Of a stretch of DNA of 64,000 nt, positions 15,655 to 24,403 are shown in pieces. Location of the stretch: NCBI GenBank assembly GCA_902514805.1, contig CABXSF010000002.1, positions 1 through 64,000 on the forward strand, given 5' to 3'. The notes under the pieces are model-generated. The model was given only the letters and a program-made list of their open reading frames with translations. It did no database searches and was not told the origin of the DNA. Within the stretch, counting starts at the first letter, position 1. The number at the start of each line of letters is the position of its first letter. This DNA comes from an uncultured Pelagibacteraceae bacterium (GTDB lineage Bacteria > Pseudomonadota > Alphaproteobacteria > Pelagibacterales > Pelagibacteraceae). Position numbers and translations under genes: made by a program.

Positions 15655-18600
15655 CTTCGACTCTCACATCAGGATTACTATTTAAACCTTGGTTGTTTTC
15701 TATTCCTTGATTTGGGTCTGGGCCAAGTTTGTAAGGATTGAAAAACTCACCTCTTTGTGGTTTGCCATCGAATGATCTAAATAATTCTTTTATGTCTCTA
15801 GATTGATTTGGTAGCGCATTAAAATCTCTTGTAGGCTGTATATTAGATGGGTTAATGTCTGCGGGATTACCTTTAGGTCCTCCAAATAATCCACCAAAAA
15901 ACCCTTGGCCGGGAGGATTATTACGAGTTGGTCTTGCTGTTATATCTCCAAATTTTGGGTTGTCCGCATAAACAATTTCAACACTTTTTGAAAAACCAAT
16001 AGTGTTTCCGCCTCTACCAAAAAAATCAAAGCTCATGGGGCCTCGTCCAAACTGATATTTTGGTTTAAATTTTGCAATTTTTTTAGCAGCTCTCCTAGCC
16101 TTTTCATCACTTGAACTTGATCCACTTGAACCTCCTGTCATTGTCTGACCAACTCCAGAGGTAGTTCCAAAGGCTGTACTTGAATTAATTACTCCCCAAT
16201 TTTGGCCCGTTACTTGAAAACCAGTTAAACCAGTGTAAGAAGCTAATTTCTTTATAGACCCGACTGTTGATTTAAACTCAACTGTTGGAACAGAGTTTGC
16301 TCCTCTGTCAATTTCAACTGCTTTTGCAATAAGGGTGTGTCTACCAGTTACTGTATCATTTACTTTTCCGTTAAATATAACTTTGGGGTCCATTGATAGT
16401 AATGTTCTTGTTAAACCATTGCTACTGGTGCTACCGATTAAAACATCTCCGTTATATCTTTGCTCTTCATAAGTCATAACATCCCCTTTAATCGTTATGT
16501 TATTACCTGTTGTTATCAACTTATAAAAGCTATCAGCAGTTTGAGTAGGATCTACCGTTATTCCATTAAAAGCATAACCAACTCTATCTCCATAAATCAC
16601 ATTACCTGTTCCAGCGTTAACGGTCATTGATCGTGCTTTAGCATTTCCTTGTCCTTTTAAAGTTCCTCTAAAGTTTATATTTGAATTAGTTGTAGTAAAC
16701 TCGACAGGTGAATTTATTGTACCAGCAGCTACAAGAACATTGCTGGTATAATTTTGTATGCCAGTTGTTGTAATTCCTGAATTTAATCTAACAGCACCTG
16801 TAATATTTAAGGATGCTAATGTCACCCCATCTGAAACACTAAACTGGTCAGATGTTGAGCCTGATGCTATTGCTGGAGCATTAGCGCCTAAAGCTGCAGC
16901 AGAGCCAGCAACCAAATTTCCTCCTCCGGTCAATACTACTGCTCCAGTGAAAGTGTTTGTGCCCGTAAGCGTTAAAGCCCCACTACCACTTGCAGTAATT
17001 CCCCCGGATCCTGAAATTACTTCTGATAAAGTTTGTGTAGCAGAAGAGGCGTAATTGAATGTTCCGCTATTTTGTATTTTTTTTGAATAGCTTCCGTTAC
17101 CTAATTTTCCTGAACCAGATATCTTTAATGTTCCCCCATCAATTCTTGTAAGACCGCTGTAAGTGTTTGTACCACTTAAACTGAATACTCCTGAACCCTC
17201 TTTAATAAGTTTGCCGGCGCCAGATATTACCCCAGCGAAAGTTGTATTAGTATTCGCTGATCCTGTTGTTAAATCGTTTCCTCCTGTATTTAAATTTGAA
17301 TTAGTAGTTGCTATACTTCCTGTGTTTAGAGCTGTGGTTAATGTTAAAGTTTTAGCACCACTTAATGTTAATGATGGAAGCTCAGCACTATTTGAAATTC
17401 CTAATCTTCTTGTGTTACCAGTAGATCCAAGGTTAATATTTGGACTTGAACTCAAAGCATTATCATTTCCTACTATCAAAGTTCCTCCCTCGTGTTTCCA
17501 AGCATTTGAAAAGGTATTTGATCCCGTTAAAGTAAGCACGCCACTTGTATCAGCATCAAATAAAGAGTAAGTACCTGATCCAGACAAAACACCACTTAAA
17601 GTTTGAGCAGAGCTCGTATTAAAAATTACACCAAAACCATTTGAGCTAGTGTTAGAAATGTTACCCGCATAAGATCCCTCCCCAAGTGTGCCTTCAATAA
17701 CTAATCTTCCACTGCTATTTACTGTAATATTTCCAGAGAAAGTATTATCAGTTCTTAATCTAGCTATAGCTGTGCTGGTTTTAGTGATACTTCCAGTTCC
17801 AGATATTGCTCCATCGAAATTTTGTAAAGTACTTGATCCAATGGAGAGTATTCCGCTGTTTGAAATTGTTCCTGCATAAGTCCCGGATCCTAAAGTTCCT
17901 GCCCCAGCGAGTCCAAATGTACCAGCACTAATTGTAGTGCTTCCTGAGTAAGTATTAGTACCTCTCAAATATGCTGCACCTGTACCTGTTTTAGTCAAGT
18001 TTTTGCTCGAACCACTGATTACTCCGTCTACATAGAGTGTTCCGTCTGATCTTAAAGTTGAATGCGCTCCCAATGTGATATTTCCATCATAATATGAACC
18101 TGATCCACTTGTGGCATATAATGTTCCTCCATTTAATGTTAAAGCGTTTGTAAGCGCACCGTCACTACTATCATTAATTTGTAATGTTGCCCCACTTGCG
18201 ACTGTTATAGCCCCTGTTCCAAATGAGTCTTTGCTACCACTATCTGTTCCACCAAATAAAGTTCCAGCACTTACTGTAGTATCACCGGTGTAAGTATTGC
18301 TCCCAGAAACTGTAAGTTCTCCTGTGCCGGCTTTTGTTAAAGCGGTATCCCCTGTTATAGCTCCTGTAATTGCTGAAGTTCCAGAATTTGTTACCGATAA
18401 TGTTCCACCTACTTTAATTGCTGCTGCATTAAATGCACTAGCTGTAACAGTTAGATTATTAATGTAAGTGTTAGTAGTAGCAGTGCTTTGGTAAAAATTT
18501 AATTTGCCATTGGTATTAGCCTGGTGTGTGAATCTATAATTGTTATTTCCACCACCTTTAAATGTAAATTGCATACCTGCGCCTCCATGGTTTTCCCCAA

Positions 18601-20686
18601 AGAAAACTATGATTGGGTAATATCCACCGGTCTCTAGAGCTTTTGTACCTGTTCTATCTTGCATTCCATGAGTACCTCTATTATCCACAACTCTATATGA
18701 TGTACGATTATTTCCATATCTGCTTCCATCTTGAATATGTGCAATAAAAGTCGCTAGATCTTGATCTTTGTCACCGATAAAAACGTAAGATGCATCATCA
18801 CTTCTTGTTTTAAAAGTGTAAGTTCCATTTACTTGTGCATCCAAAACTCCGGTCCATCTTCTACTGTATGTTGTGCCCTCGTCTCCTTCATTGATAGTGT
18901 AATCCACAGTTCCGCAAGATACAGTTTCGCAACCATCAAAATGATCTAGATAGTCATTAAAATAACCATCTATATTATATCTTCTAAAACCAGCTGATCC
19001 AGCAGTAGTACTACTAACTCCTGTGACTGCTGAAGAAAAAGTAACATTTCCTGCTCCAGCATCAATTGTTAAATTTTTTGATGCTCCAGTTGCTCTAATC
19101 ACCCCGCTTATATCTACATCTCCGCCATTAGTTGTGATTTGTGTGTTTGAAGCTCCGGCTTCTAAAATAGTATTTATATCTACGCTCAAAGTTCCATTAG
19201 ACGAAGTAATGTTCGCATTTAGAACGGTTGTTGTTGCATCGAAAGTTAATGTTGAATTTCTAGAACCAGTGTACGCAATAGTATTATTTACAGTAATAGT
19301 TTCATCAGCAGTTAATGTAACATTTGTAGTTTCAAGGCTTGAAGCATGTGTAGATGCCTCTGAAGATCCAATTGTTAAATTAGTTGGGTCAAGTAACCAA
19401 TTACCGTATGCACCACTTTCTGAACTCGTGTTAACTTTTATATTATCATAAAGTAAAGTAGCTCCTGAAGTTTCTATTTGACCTCCATCACCATCTATTC
19501 CTTTTGCTGAAAGTGTTCCACTGACTTTTGTTAATGAATTTCCATCTTTAATATTCGACCAAGCAACAATTTTACCTCCTGATCCACTTACTAATGCATC
19601 AGCTGATATTTTAGTTGCTGAATCAATATTTAAATAAGTTGCTTGAAGTAAATCACCTGAACCTTGCCAATCTCCACCCACAAGGATTTTTCCACCACCT
19701 GTTTTTCCGTCTGCTGTCAATTTTGCAGATACCAAGTTTAATTCCTTACCAGTTATTTCAATGTCACCGCCCTTACCTGTTGAAGAATTGACATCTAATT
19801 TGCCTGAGATAGTTGCTTCACCTTTTGACCCTGTATCAATTTTGATTTCGCTTGCTTTGATAGTTCCTTTGTTTGAAACTAATTTGATAACTCCATTTTC
19901 TGATACAAGACCTTTTGCTTTAGCATCTGTTATTTTAATAGTTTCATCAACTAAACTTTGTGCTGCATCAGTTTTGATTGTCACTATTCCATTTTTAGTT
20001 TCAATTGATCCCTCATTATTTACAAGAGATTTTAATTTTGATGGTTTTACTTTTACCGTTAACTTATTACTTTCACCAATACTTAAAAAAACATCGTCTC
20101 CGGCAGCAAGAGCAGTAGATGCTTTAGCAATGATTTGGCCTTTACTATTAATTTCCGGAGAGATTAGTGCCACGTATTGTGCATCTATTTTTCCATTTGT
20201 TGTCAAACTAGATAACTTATTTGTTGAAAAAGCTAAGTGATTATTTAAAAAATTTTGATTTGTAATTTTTAATGTGGACAATATCGCGCCTTCAGCTCTA
20301 ACGGCAGAAGTAGGTCCCATTAAAATTCCTGTAGGATTTACTAATAAAAGTCTTCCATTAGAAAAAATGGAACCGTTGATAATTGATTTACCACTTACAA
20401 CATTATTTAAAATTGTAGATTTATTTGTGGGTTGATTAAAATGAACTGATGCACTTGAACCAACGTTAAAAGTATTCCAGTTAACTATTCCTTGGTTAGT
20501 AGTTTGATTTACATCAAGCCTGCCAACGGTTGGTTGATTTATACTAATGTTACCACTGACAACTTCTCCTCCAGTTGGCAAAGTAAATTGATCAATGGTT
20601 TGAGCAAAAACATATGAGTTGGTACTCGTTAAACTTAAAAAAATTATTAAACACCAATTCAAAAATTTTTTTGTTAAAACTTTCAT
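15638..20686 (-). CDS. TpsA-type giant adhesin with PA14 domain and autotransporter-associated repeats
   Basis: A 1682-residue exported filamentous adhesin, the largest gene here. After a signal peptide (about 1-29, ending VFA) comes the TPS secretion domain (about 30-250) with VNWNTFNVG, NPTGILMG and glycine-rich helix-forming repeats. Residues about 565-715 form a PA14 domain: RRWTGVLDAQVNGTYTFKTR, SDDASYVFIGD and YYPIIVFFGENHGGAG, with a Cys pair CETVSC. At least six autotransporter-associated strand repeats follow (about 780-1260), each like LTKAGTGELTVSGSNTYTG. The tail is Pro/Asn/Gly-rich. PA14 domains in adhesins often bind glycans. It heads the operon tpsA-tpsB-ialB. Confidence 0.92.
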   Translation of the reverse strand: MKVLTKKFLNWCLIIFLSLTSTNSYVFAQTIDQFTLPTGGEVVSGNISINQPTVGRLDVNQTTNQGIVNWNTFNVGSSASVHFNQPTNKSTILNNVVSGKSIINGSIFSNGRLLLVNPTGILMGPTSAVRAEGAILSTLKITNQNFLNNHLAFSTNKLSSLTTNGKIDAQYVALISPEINSKGQIIAKASTALAAGDDVFLSIGESNKLTVKVKPSKLKSLVNNEGSIETKNGIVTIKTDAAQSLVDETIKITDAKAKGLVSENGVIKLVSNKGTIKASEIKIDTGSKGEATISGKLDVNSSTGKGGDIEITGKELNLVSAKLTADGKTGGGKILVGGDWQGSGDLLQATYLNIDSATKISADALVSGSGGKIVAWSNIKDGNSLTKVSGTLSAKGIDGDGGQIETSGATLLYDNIKVNTSSESGAYGNWLLDPTNLTIGSSEASTHASSLETTNVTLTADETITVNNTIAYTGSRNSTLTFDATTTVLNANITSSNGTLSVDINTILEAGASNTQITTNGGDVDISGVIRATGASKNLTIDAGAGNVTFSSAVTGVSSTTAGSAGFRRYNIDGYFNDYLDHFDGCETVSCGTVDYTINEGDEGTTYSRRWTGVLDAQVNGTYTFKTRSDDASYVFIGDKDQDLATFIAHIQDGSRYGNNRTSYRVVDNRGTHGMQDRTGTKALETGGYYPIIVFFGENHGGAGMQFTFKGGGNNNYRFTHQANTNGKLNFYQSTATTNTYINNLTVTASAFNAAAIKVGGTLSVTNSGTSAITGAITGDTALTKAGTGELTVSGSNTYTGDTTVSAGTLFGGTDSGSKDSFGTGAITVASGATLQINDSSDGALTNALTLNGGTLYATSGSGSYYDGNITLGAHSTLRSDGTLYVDGVISGSSKNLTKTGTGAAYLRGTNTYSGSTTISAGTFGLAGAGTLGSGTYAGTISNSGILSIGSSTLQNFDGAISGTGSITKTSTAIARLRTDNTFSGNITVNSSGRLVIEGTLGEGSYAGNISNTSSNGFGVIFNTSSAQTLSGVLSGSGTYSLFDADTSGVLTLTGSNTFSNAWKHEGGTLIVGNDNALSSSPNINLGSTGNTRRLGISNSAELPSLTLSGAKTLTLTTALNTGSIATTNSNLNTGGNDLTTGSANTNTTFAGVISGAGKLIKEGSGVFSLSGTNTYSGLTRIDGGTLKISGSGKLGNGSYSKKIQNSGTFNYASSATQTLSEVISGSGGITASGSGALTLTGTNTFTGAVVLTGGGNLVAGSAAALGANAPAIASGSTSDQFSVSDGVTLASLNITGAVRLNSGITTTGIQNYTSNVLVAAGTINSPVEFTTTNSNINFRGTLKGQGNAKARSMTVNAGTGNVIYGDRVGYAFNGITVDPTQTADSFYKLITTGNNITIKGDVMTYEEQRYNGDVLIGSTSSNGLTRTLLSMDPKVIFNGKVNDTVTGRHTLIAKAVEIDRGANSVPTVEFKSTVGSIKKLASYTGLTGFQVTGQNWGVINSSTAFGTTSGVGQTMTGGSSGSSSSDEKARRAAKKIAKFKPKYQFGRGPMSFDFFGRGGNTIGFSKSVEIVYADNPKFGDITARPTRNNPPGQGFFGGLFGGPKGNPADINPSNIQPTRDFNALPNQSRDIKELFRSFDGKPQRGEFFNPYKLGPDPNQGIENNQGLNSNPDVRVEDEENL
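15860..18345 (-). repeat. degenerate autotransporter-associated beta-strand repeats and tail of the adhesin
   Basis: Imperfect tandem repeat region within the adhesin gene. The recurring protein unit is about 28 residues or longer, with core G-x-L-T-L-x-G-x-N-T-(Y/F)-(S/T)-G and a second half like TxVSAGTL. Six clear copies are readable, e.g. SGSNTYTGDTTVSAGTL, RGTNTYSGSTTISAGTF, SGTNTYSGLTRIDGGTL and TGTNTFTGAVVLTGG. The DNA copies are diverged, so recent slippage expansion is not apparent. The far 3' part codes the Pro-rich tail. Confidence 0.7.
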
Positions 20687-20988
20687 AATGGTCTAATTCT
20701 GATTTTTCATTGGTTATTTGAATCTCCTCTAAAACGAATATTCTAGCTGACTAAGCTAGAAGTAATATAGTTTTAAATTAGCAGTAAAATTTACTATTAG
20801 ATTTTGATAGTATATTTTATCAAAATAACACCTATTTTTGTAACATTTTGACAAAAATTTTTTTGATATTATTCAATAAAATAGTTAATTCTATATTGAT
20901 CAAATTGCATAGCTAAAAATTGTAAAATGCATTAGTAATTTTAAATATAAAAAAATACTATCAATATTTATTAATAATAATTTATAGT
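20687..20988. promoter_or_regulatory. 302-base intergenic region between adhesin operon and regulator
   Basis: The largest gap in the window; no ORF or RNA gene is seen. It holds TTCTAGCT-GACTA-AGCTAGAA (20741-20761, 8-bp stem) about 55 bases upstream of the adhesin ATG, and TACTAT-N9-ATAGTA (20792-20812), overlapping ATTTTGAT-N10-ATCAAAAT (20801-20826). The same half-site recurs as ATACTAT-N22-ATAGTAT (20955-20990), running into the regulator's start codon. Sites of the same sequence on both sides suggest one regulator controlling both divergent units. Confidence 0.6.
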
Positions 20989-21321
20989 ATGAGAAATAAG
21001 TTTTCAAAAATAGCCAATGATTTAGTTAGTCATGTAAATGACTCTGGAGAACTTTCATTCATTTTTAAAACTAAAGTTCACGTAATTATAATCTTTTATA
21101 TTTATGGAAAAGAAAAAATTACTTTCGAAGATTTATGCAAAGTTACTAAATCTACAGTTAGTAGAACTACTATTCAAACTATTTTATCTAAGGGTGTTAA
21201 ACTAGGTTACTTAAAAAAATTTATTGATAAAAATGATAAAAGAAAAAAATATTTTTCGTGTGAACAACTTAAGCCAATTCTTGATAAATGGCATAATCAG
21301 CAACAAAGAATATTTAATTAG
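20989..21321 (+). CDS. small winged-helix (MarR-like) transcriptional regulator
   Basis: A 110-residue DNA-binding protein. Residues about 38-60 (KITFEDLCKVTKSTVSRTTIQTIL) form a helix-turn-helix with STVSRTT as recognition helix, followed by a wing around KKFIDKNDKRKKYF, as in MarR-type domains. There is no ligand-binding extension. It is transcribed divergently from the adhesin operon, and an inverted repeat ATACTAT/ATAGTAT overlaps its own start codon, so autoregulation plus control of the adhesin is a reasonable inference. Its TAG interlocks with the TAA of the convergent gene (TTAG). Confidence 0.78.
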   Translation: MRNKFSKIANDLVSHVNDSGELSFIFKTKVHVIIIFYIYGKEKITFEDLCKVTKSTVSRTTIQTILSKGVKLGYLKKFIDKNDKRKKYFSCEQLKPILDKWHNQQQRIFN

Positions 21322-23540
21322 TTAACTAATGGTTTTCCTGTAGATAAAGTATGCTTAATTCTATCTTGAGTTTTACTTGTCTCAATTAATCTCATGAATG
21401 CAGCGAGCTCTAAGTCGTAAAGTTTATCCTCACTAAGATCTTTGTCAATCGATGTATCTCCCCCACTAAGAACTGTTGCGAGTTCTTCTCCAACCTTTAA
21501 ACCATGATCTAAGATGATTTTATCATTATAAAGTTTCTCTAGCAGTTTAACCATTTTATTTTTAAGCGGTTTTCCAGATAATTTAAATTTACATTCTTTG
21601 GGTGGTTTAAAGTTTTTATTCATATCTAATAATTTTTTTGATTCCTCCAACAAACTATTTCGATTCATTATTTTTTTATCTTCAGGTCTTAAATATTTTA
21701 AAGGTTCAGCTTCATTTGGAGATGTTGCTGTTTTTGCATAACCAATAATTTCAAATACTTTGAGTGCAGCAAAATCAGGGTCACTCTTTGCTTCAGGAGT
21801 TTGAGACCATCTCCATAACATTTCTTTGCATCCGCCCCCTGCTGGAACTAATCCAACCATGGTTTCAACTAAACCAACTACTATATTCGTGTGAGATGCA
21901 ACAAAATTGCTTTGTACCATAACTTCAAAACCACCACCCAAAGTAAGACCAGATGGAGCTGATACCACTGGGTACTTTGAATATTTTAATTCTTTACAAG
22001 TATCTTGAAAATACTTAATAAATTTTTCAATTGATTTATAATCATCTTTCTCAGCAAAATTCATAGTATAACTAAGATTTACACCAGCAGAAAATTGCAT
22101 ACTTTCATTTATTACTATCAATGGTTTGTCTGTTGCTTTTTTAAGAGCATCCATGGAGTCGTAATCAAGCGCACAGGCTTTTGTTGTAAACTCAACAATA
22201 TTAAAGTCGTTAAATCTATATATTTCAGCGGACTTATTTTTATCAATTTTAATTGCTTTAGTTTTTACTTTTCCTAAAGTTTCAATATCAGTATATAGTT
22301 GCCTAGACCCATAAAAATTTTCATCTTTTGTTTTTGACAAGTCTTCTAAAAACTTATTATTTTCATAACTATCTATTCGATTGAAAAATTCGTTTACTCC
22401 AATTGATTTTAACATTTCGAAAGGACCCATAGCCCAATTGAAACCTAGCCTCATTGCTTCATCGATATCATTAAATTTTTCAGTAATGCCTGGAACTAAG
22501 GATGAGGAGTATTTTATTATTTTTGATATGACTGACCAAGAATATTCTCCATATTTGTCTTTTCTGTTTATTAATTCTTTTAAATTTACAGTATCAATAC
22601 CCAATTCAATTTTTTTTGTGGCTGAATAATCACCCGACTCTAAATTAATAGCTTCTAATATTTTTTGATTATCTGTCTTATTCATTCTATAAAAACCACC
22701 TTTGCCTTTTCTTCCTGTATATCCAGTCTCAATTAAATTTTTAACTAGAGGTATCTCCTTAGCAACTTCTTGAAATGGATCTTGTTCGGGCAGTTCTTTT
22801 ATAAAGCTCTTTAGTACATCAGCCATCAAATCTATACCAATTAAATCATATAAACCAAAGACACCTGTTTTAGGAATTCCCATTGGTCTTCCAAATACAG
22901 CGTCAGCCTCTTCAATTGATAATTTCATTTTAAATGCCTCTGTCATAGCTACTTGCATCGCGTAAACACCTATTCTATTTCCAAGAAAACCGGGTGTATC
23001 ATTACAAACAATTGCACCTTTGCCCAATTCGTTTTCACAAAATTTTTTTAAAGAATCTATTTTTTTTAAATCGTTATTTTCATTTTTAACAATTTCTAGC
23101 AGACCCATATATCTAACAGGATTAAAGAAGTGTGTTATGCAAAAATCTTTTTTTTCCTCATCAGTTAAATGTTCTGACAAAACTTTGATGGGAATTGAAG
23201 ATGTATTAGAGGATACAATTGCTCCTGATTTCCTATTTTTAAATATTTTTTCATATATCTTATGTTTAATATCTATTCTCTCAACAACAGCCTCTACAAT
23301 CCAATCGGCTTGTTTCACTACATCAAAATCATCATTAATGTTGCCAACTTTAATATTGTCGATTTTTTTTTTGTCTATTAAAAGTGGTGGTTTAGACTTG
23401 TAAATTCTTTCTCGCGCCTTTGTACTAATGTCTGTAGATAAATCTAAAAGAGTGACTGGAACGTTAGCATTACATAAGTGTGCTGCTATTCCACTGCCCA
23501 TAGTACCAGATCCAATGATGACAACACTTTTAATTTGCAT
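21318..23540 (-). CDS. FadN-like 3-hydroxyacyl-CoA dehydrogenase / enoyl-CoA hydratase fusion
   Basis: A 740-residue bifunctional beta-oxidation enzyme in the order dehydrogenase then crotonase. The Rossmann motif VVIIGSGTMGSGIAAHLC opens the protein. The dehydrogenase catalytic region THFFNPVRYMGLLEIV and NDTPGFLGNRIG follow, then a second 3HCDH region to about 400. The crotonase-like domain (about 440-600) has an oxyanion-hole GLTLGGGFEV and VGLVPAGGGC. This order matches FadN of Bacillus and not FadB/FadJ. It starts 6 bases after the ABC permease gene, so it is probably in the transporter operon; the acyl-CoA substrate is unknown. Confidence 0.88.
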   Translation of the reverse strand: MQIKSVVIIGSGTMGSGIAAHLCNANVPVTLLDLSTDISTKARERIYKSKPPLLIDKKKIDNIKVGNINDDFDVVKQADWIVEAVVERIDIKHKIYEKIFKNRKSGAIVSSNTSSIPIKVLSEHLTDEEKKDFCITHFFNPVRYMGLLEIVKNENNDLKKIDSLKKFCENELGKGAIVCNDTPGFLGNRIGVYAMQVAMTEAFKMKLSIEEADAVFGRPMGIPKTGVFGLYDLIGIDLMADVLKSFIKELPEQDPFQEVAKEIPLVKNLIETGYTGRKGKGGFYRMNKTDNQKILEAINLESGDYSATKKIELGIDTVNLKELINRKDKYGEYSWSVISKIIKYSSSLVPGITEKFNDIDEAMRLGFNWAMGPFEMLKSIGVNEFFNRIDSYENNKFLEDLSKTKDENFYGSRQLYTDIETLGKVKTKAIKIDKNKSAEIYRFNDFNIVEFTTKACALDYDSMDALKKATDKPLIVINESMQFSAGVNLSYTMNFAEKDDYKSIEKFIKYFQDTCKELKYSKYPVVSAPSGLTLGGGFEVMVQSNFVASHTNIVVGLVETMVGLVPAGGGCKEMLWRWSQTPEAKSDPDFAALKVFEIIGYAKTATSPNEAEPLKYLRPEDKKIMNRNSLLEESKKLLDMNKNFKPPKECKFKLSGKPLKNKMVKLLEKLYNDKIILDHGLKVGEELATVLSGGDTSIDKDLSEDKLYDLELAAFMRLIETSKTQDRIKHTLSTGKPLVN

Positions 23541-23546
23541 TTATTT

Positions 23547-24401
23547 TTATCTATTAATTCCTCTGAGTCTTTCAGATCTTCTTCTTAACAGCTCAGCTGT
23601 AACAAGAATAAGCGTAGATAAAATTATTAAACATGTCGCAACTGCGAGAATTGTTGGGCTTAATTGTTCTCTCAGTCCAGTCCACATTTGAATTGGAATT
23701 GTCGTATTTTCTAAGCCAGCTAAAAATAAAACTACGACAACTTCGTCAAAAGAAGTTACGAAGGCAAATAATCCTCCTGATATTACGCCAGGTAGAATCA
23801 AAGGTAATGTTATTTTCATAAAAGTATTAACTGGATCACTGCCTAGACTTGAGGCCGCTCTAGTAACACTGTGATCAAAACCTGATAGAGTAGCAGTCAC
23901 AGTGATAACAACAAAAGGTGTTCCTAAAATTATGTGTGCAAGAACTATACCGGTATGAGTTGCTGCCAAACCTGCTTTAGCCATAAAAAAGAAAATAGCT
24001 ACTCCAGAAATTATTAAAGGAACAATCATAGGTGAAATTAAAGTTGCCATTATCAAGCCTTTAAACGGCATATGTCTGCTGCTTAAACCTAATGCAGCTA
24101 CAGTTCCTAAAAGGACCGATCCAAGAGTTGCAAATATTGCAATTATAAAACTATTTTTTGCCGCTAAGCCCCATGGATTTTTTGTTCCATAAATCATGTC
24201 TTTATACCACCTTAAAGAAAATGCATCTGGATCAAGATTTTTCATTCCCTCAGAAAAGCTTAAAAATTCTTCAGCATTAAAAGATAATGGAAATATTACA
24301 AATAGAGGTGCAATTAAAAAGAAAAATACACATGTGCAAATAGTAATATAAAAGTAATGCCAAACTCGGTAGCGTGTTTCTGTATATTTTGGTAATGCCA
24401 T
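23547..24401 (-). CDS. ABC transporter permease, PotC type
   Basis: A 284-residue inner-membrane permease with six predicted spans. The cytoplasmic EAA loop that contacts the ATPase reads EVxxxAASSLGSDPVNTFMKITLPLILPG (here starting VTRAASSLGSDP). This matches the PotC/YdcV group of spermidine/putrescine-type importers. It begins 2 bases downstream of the PotB-like gene and is followed by the FadN-like gene. The substrate cannot be fixed from the permease. Confidence 0.9.
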   Translation of the reverse strand: MALPKYTETRYRVWHYFYITICTCVFFFLIAPLFVIFPLSFNAEEFLSFSEGMKNLDPDAFSLRWYKDMIYGTKNPWGLAAKNSFIIAIFATLGSVLLGTVAALGLSSRHMPFKGLIMATLISPMIVPLIISGVAIFFFMAKAGLAATHTGIVLAHIILGTPFVVITVTATLSGFDHSVTRAASSLGSDPVNTFMKITLPLILPGVISGGLFAFVTSFDEVVVVLFLAGLENTTIPIQMWTGLREQLSPTILAVATCLIILSTLILVTAELLRRRSERLRGINR

Positions 24402-24403
24402 AA

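Noticed and set aside
16900-18345. Repeats that might look like a CRISPR array or satellite
   Set aside because: Repeats are coding, diverged and variable in spacing, and match a protein strand repeat; no cas genes are present.
16758-20240. Series of open plus-strand frames opposite the adhesin gene (for example 17163-17570, 19023-19451, 19761-20240)
   Set aside because: They are antisense images of the Ser/Thr/Gly-rich adhesin repeats, giving Val/Pro/Ala-rich translations with no start signals or domains.
20687-20988. Riboswitch or small RNA in the largest gap
   Set aside because: Only simple inverted repeats are seen; no conserved riboswitch core could be recognised, and no T-tract terminator follows the hairpin.
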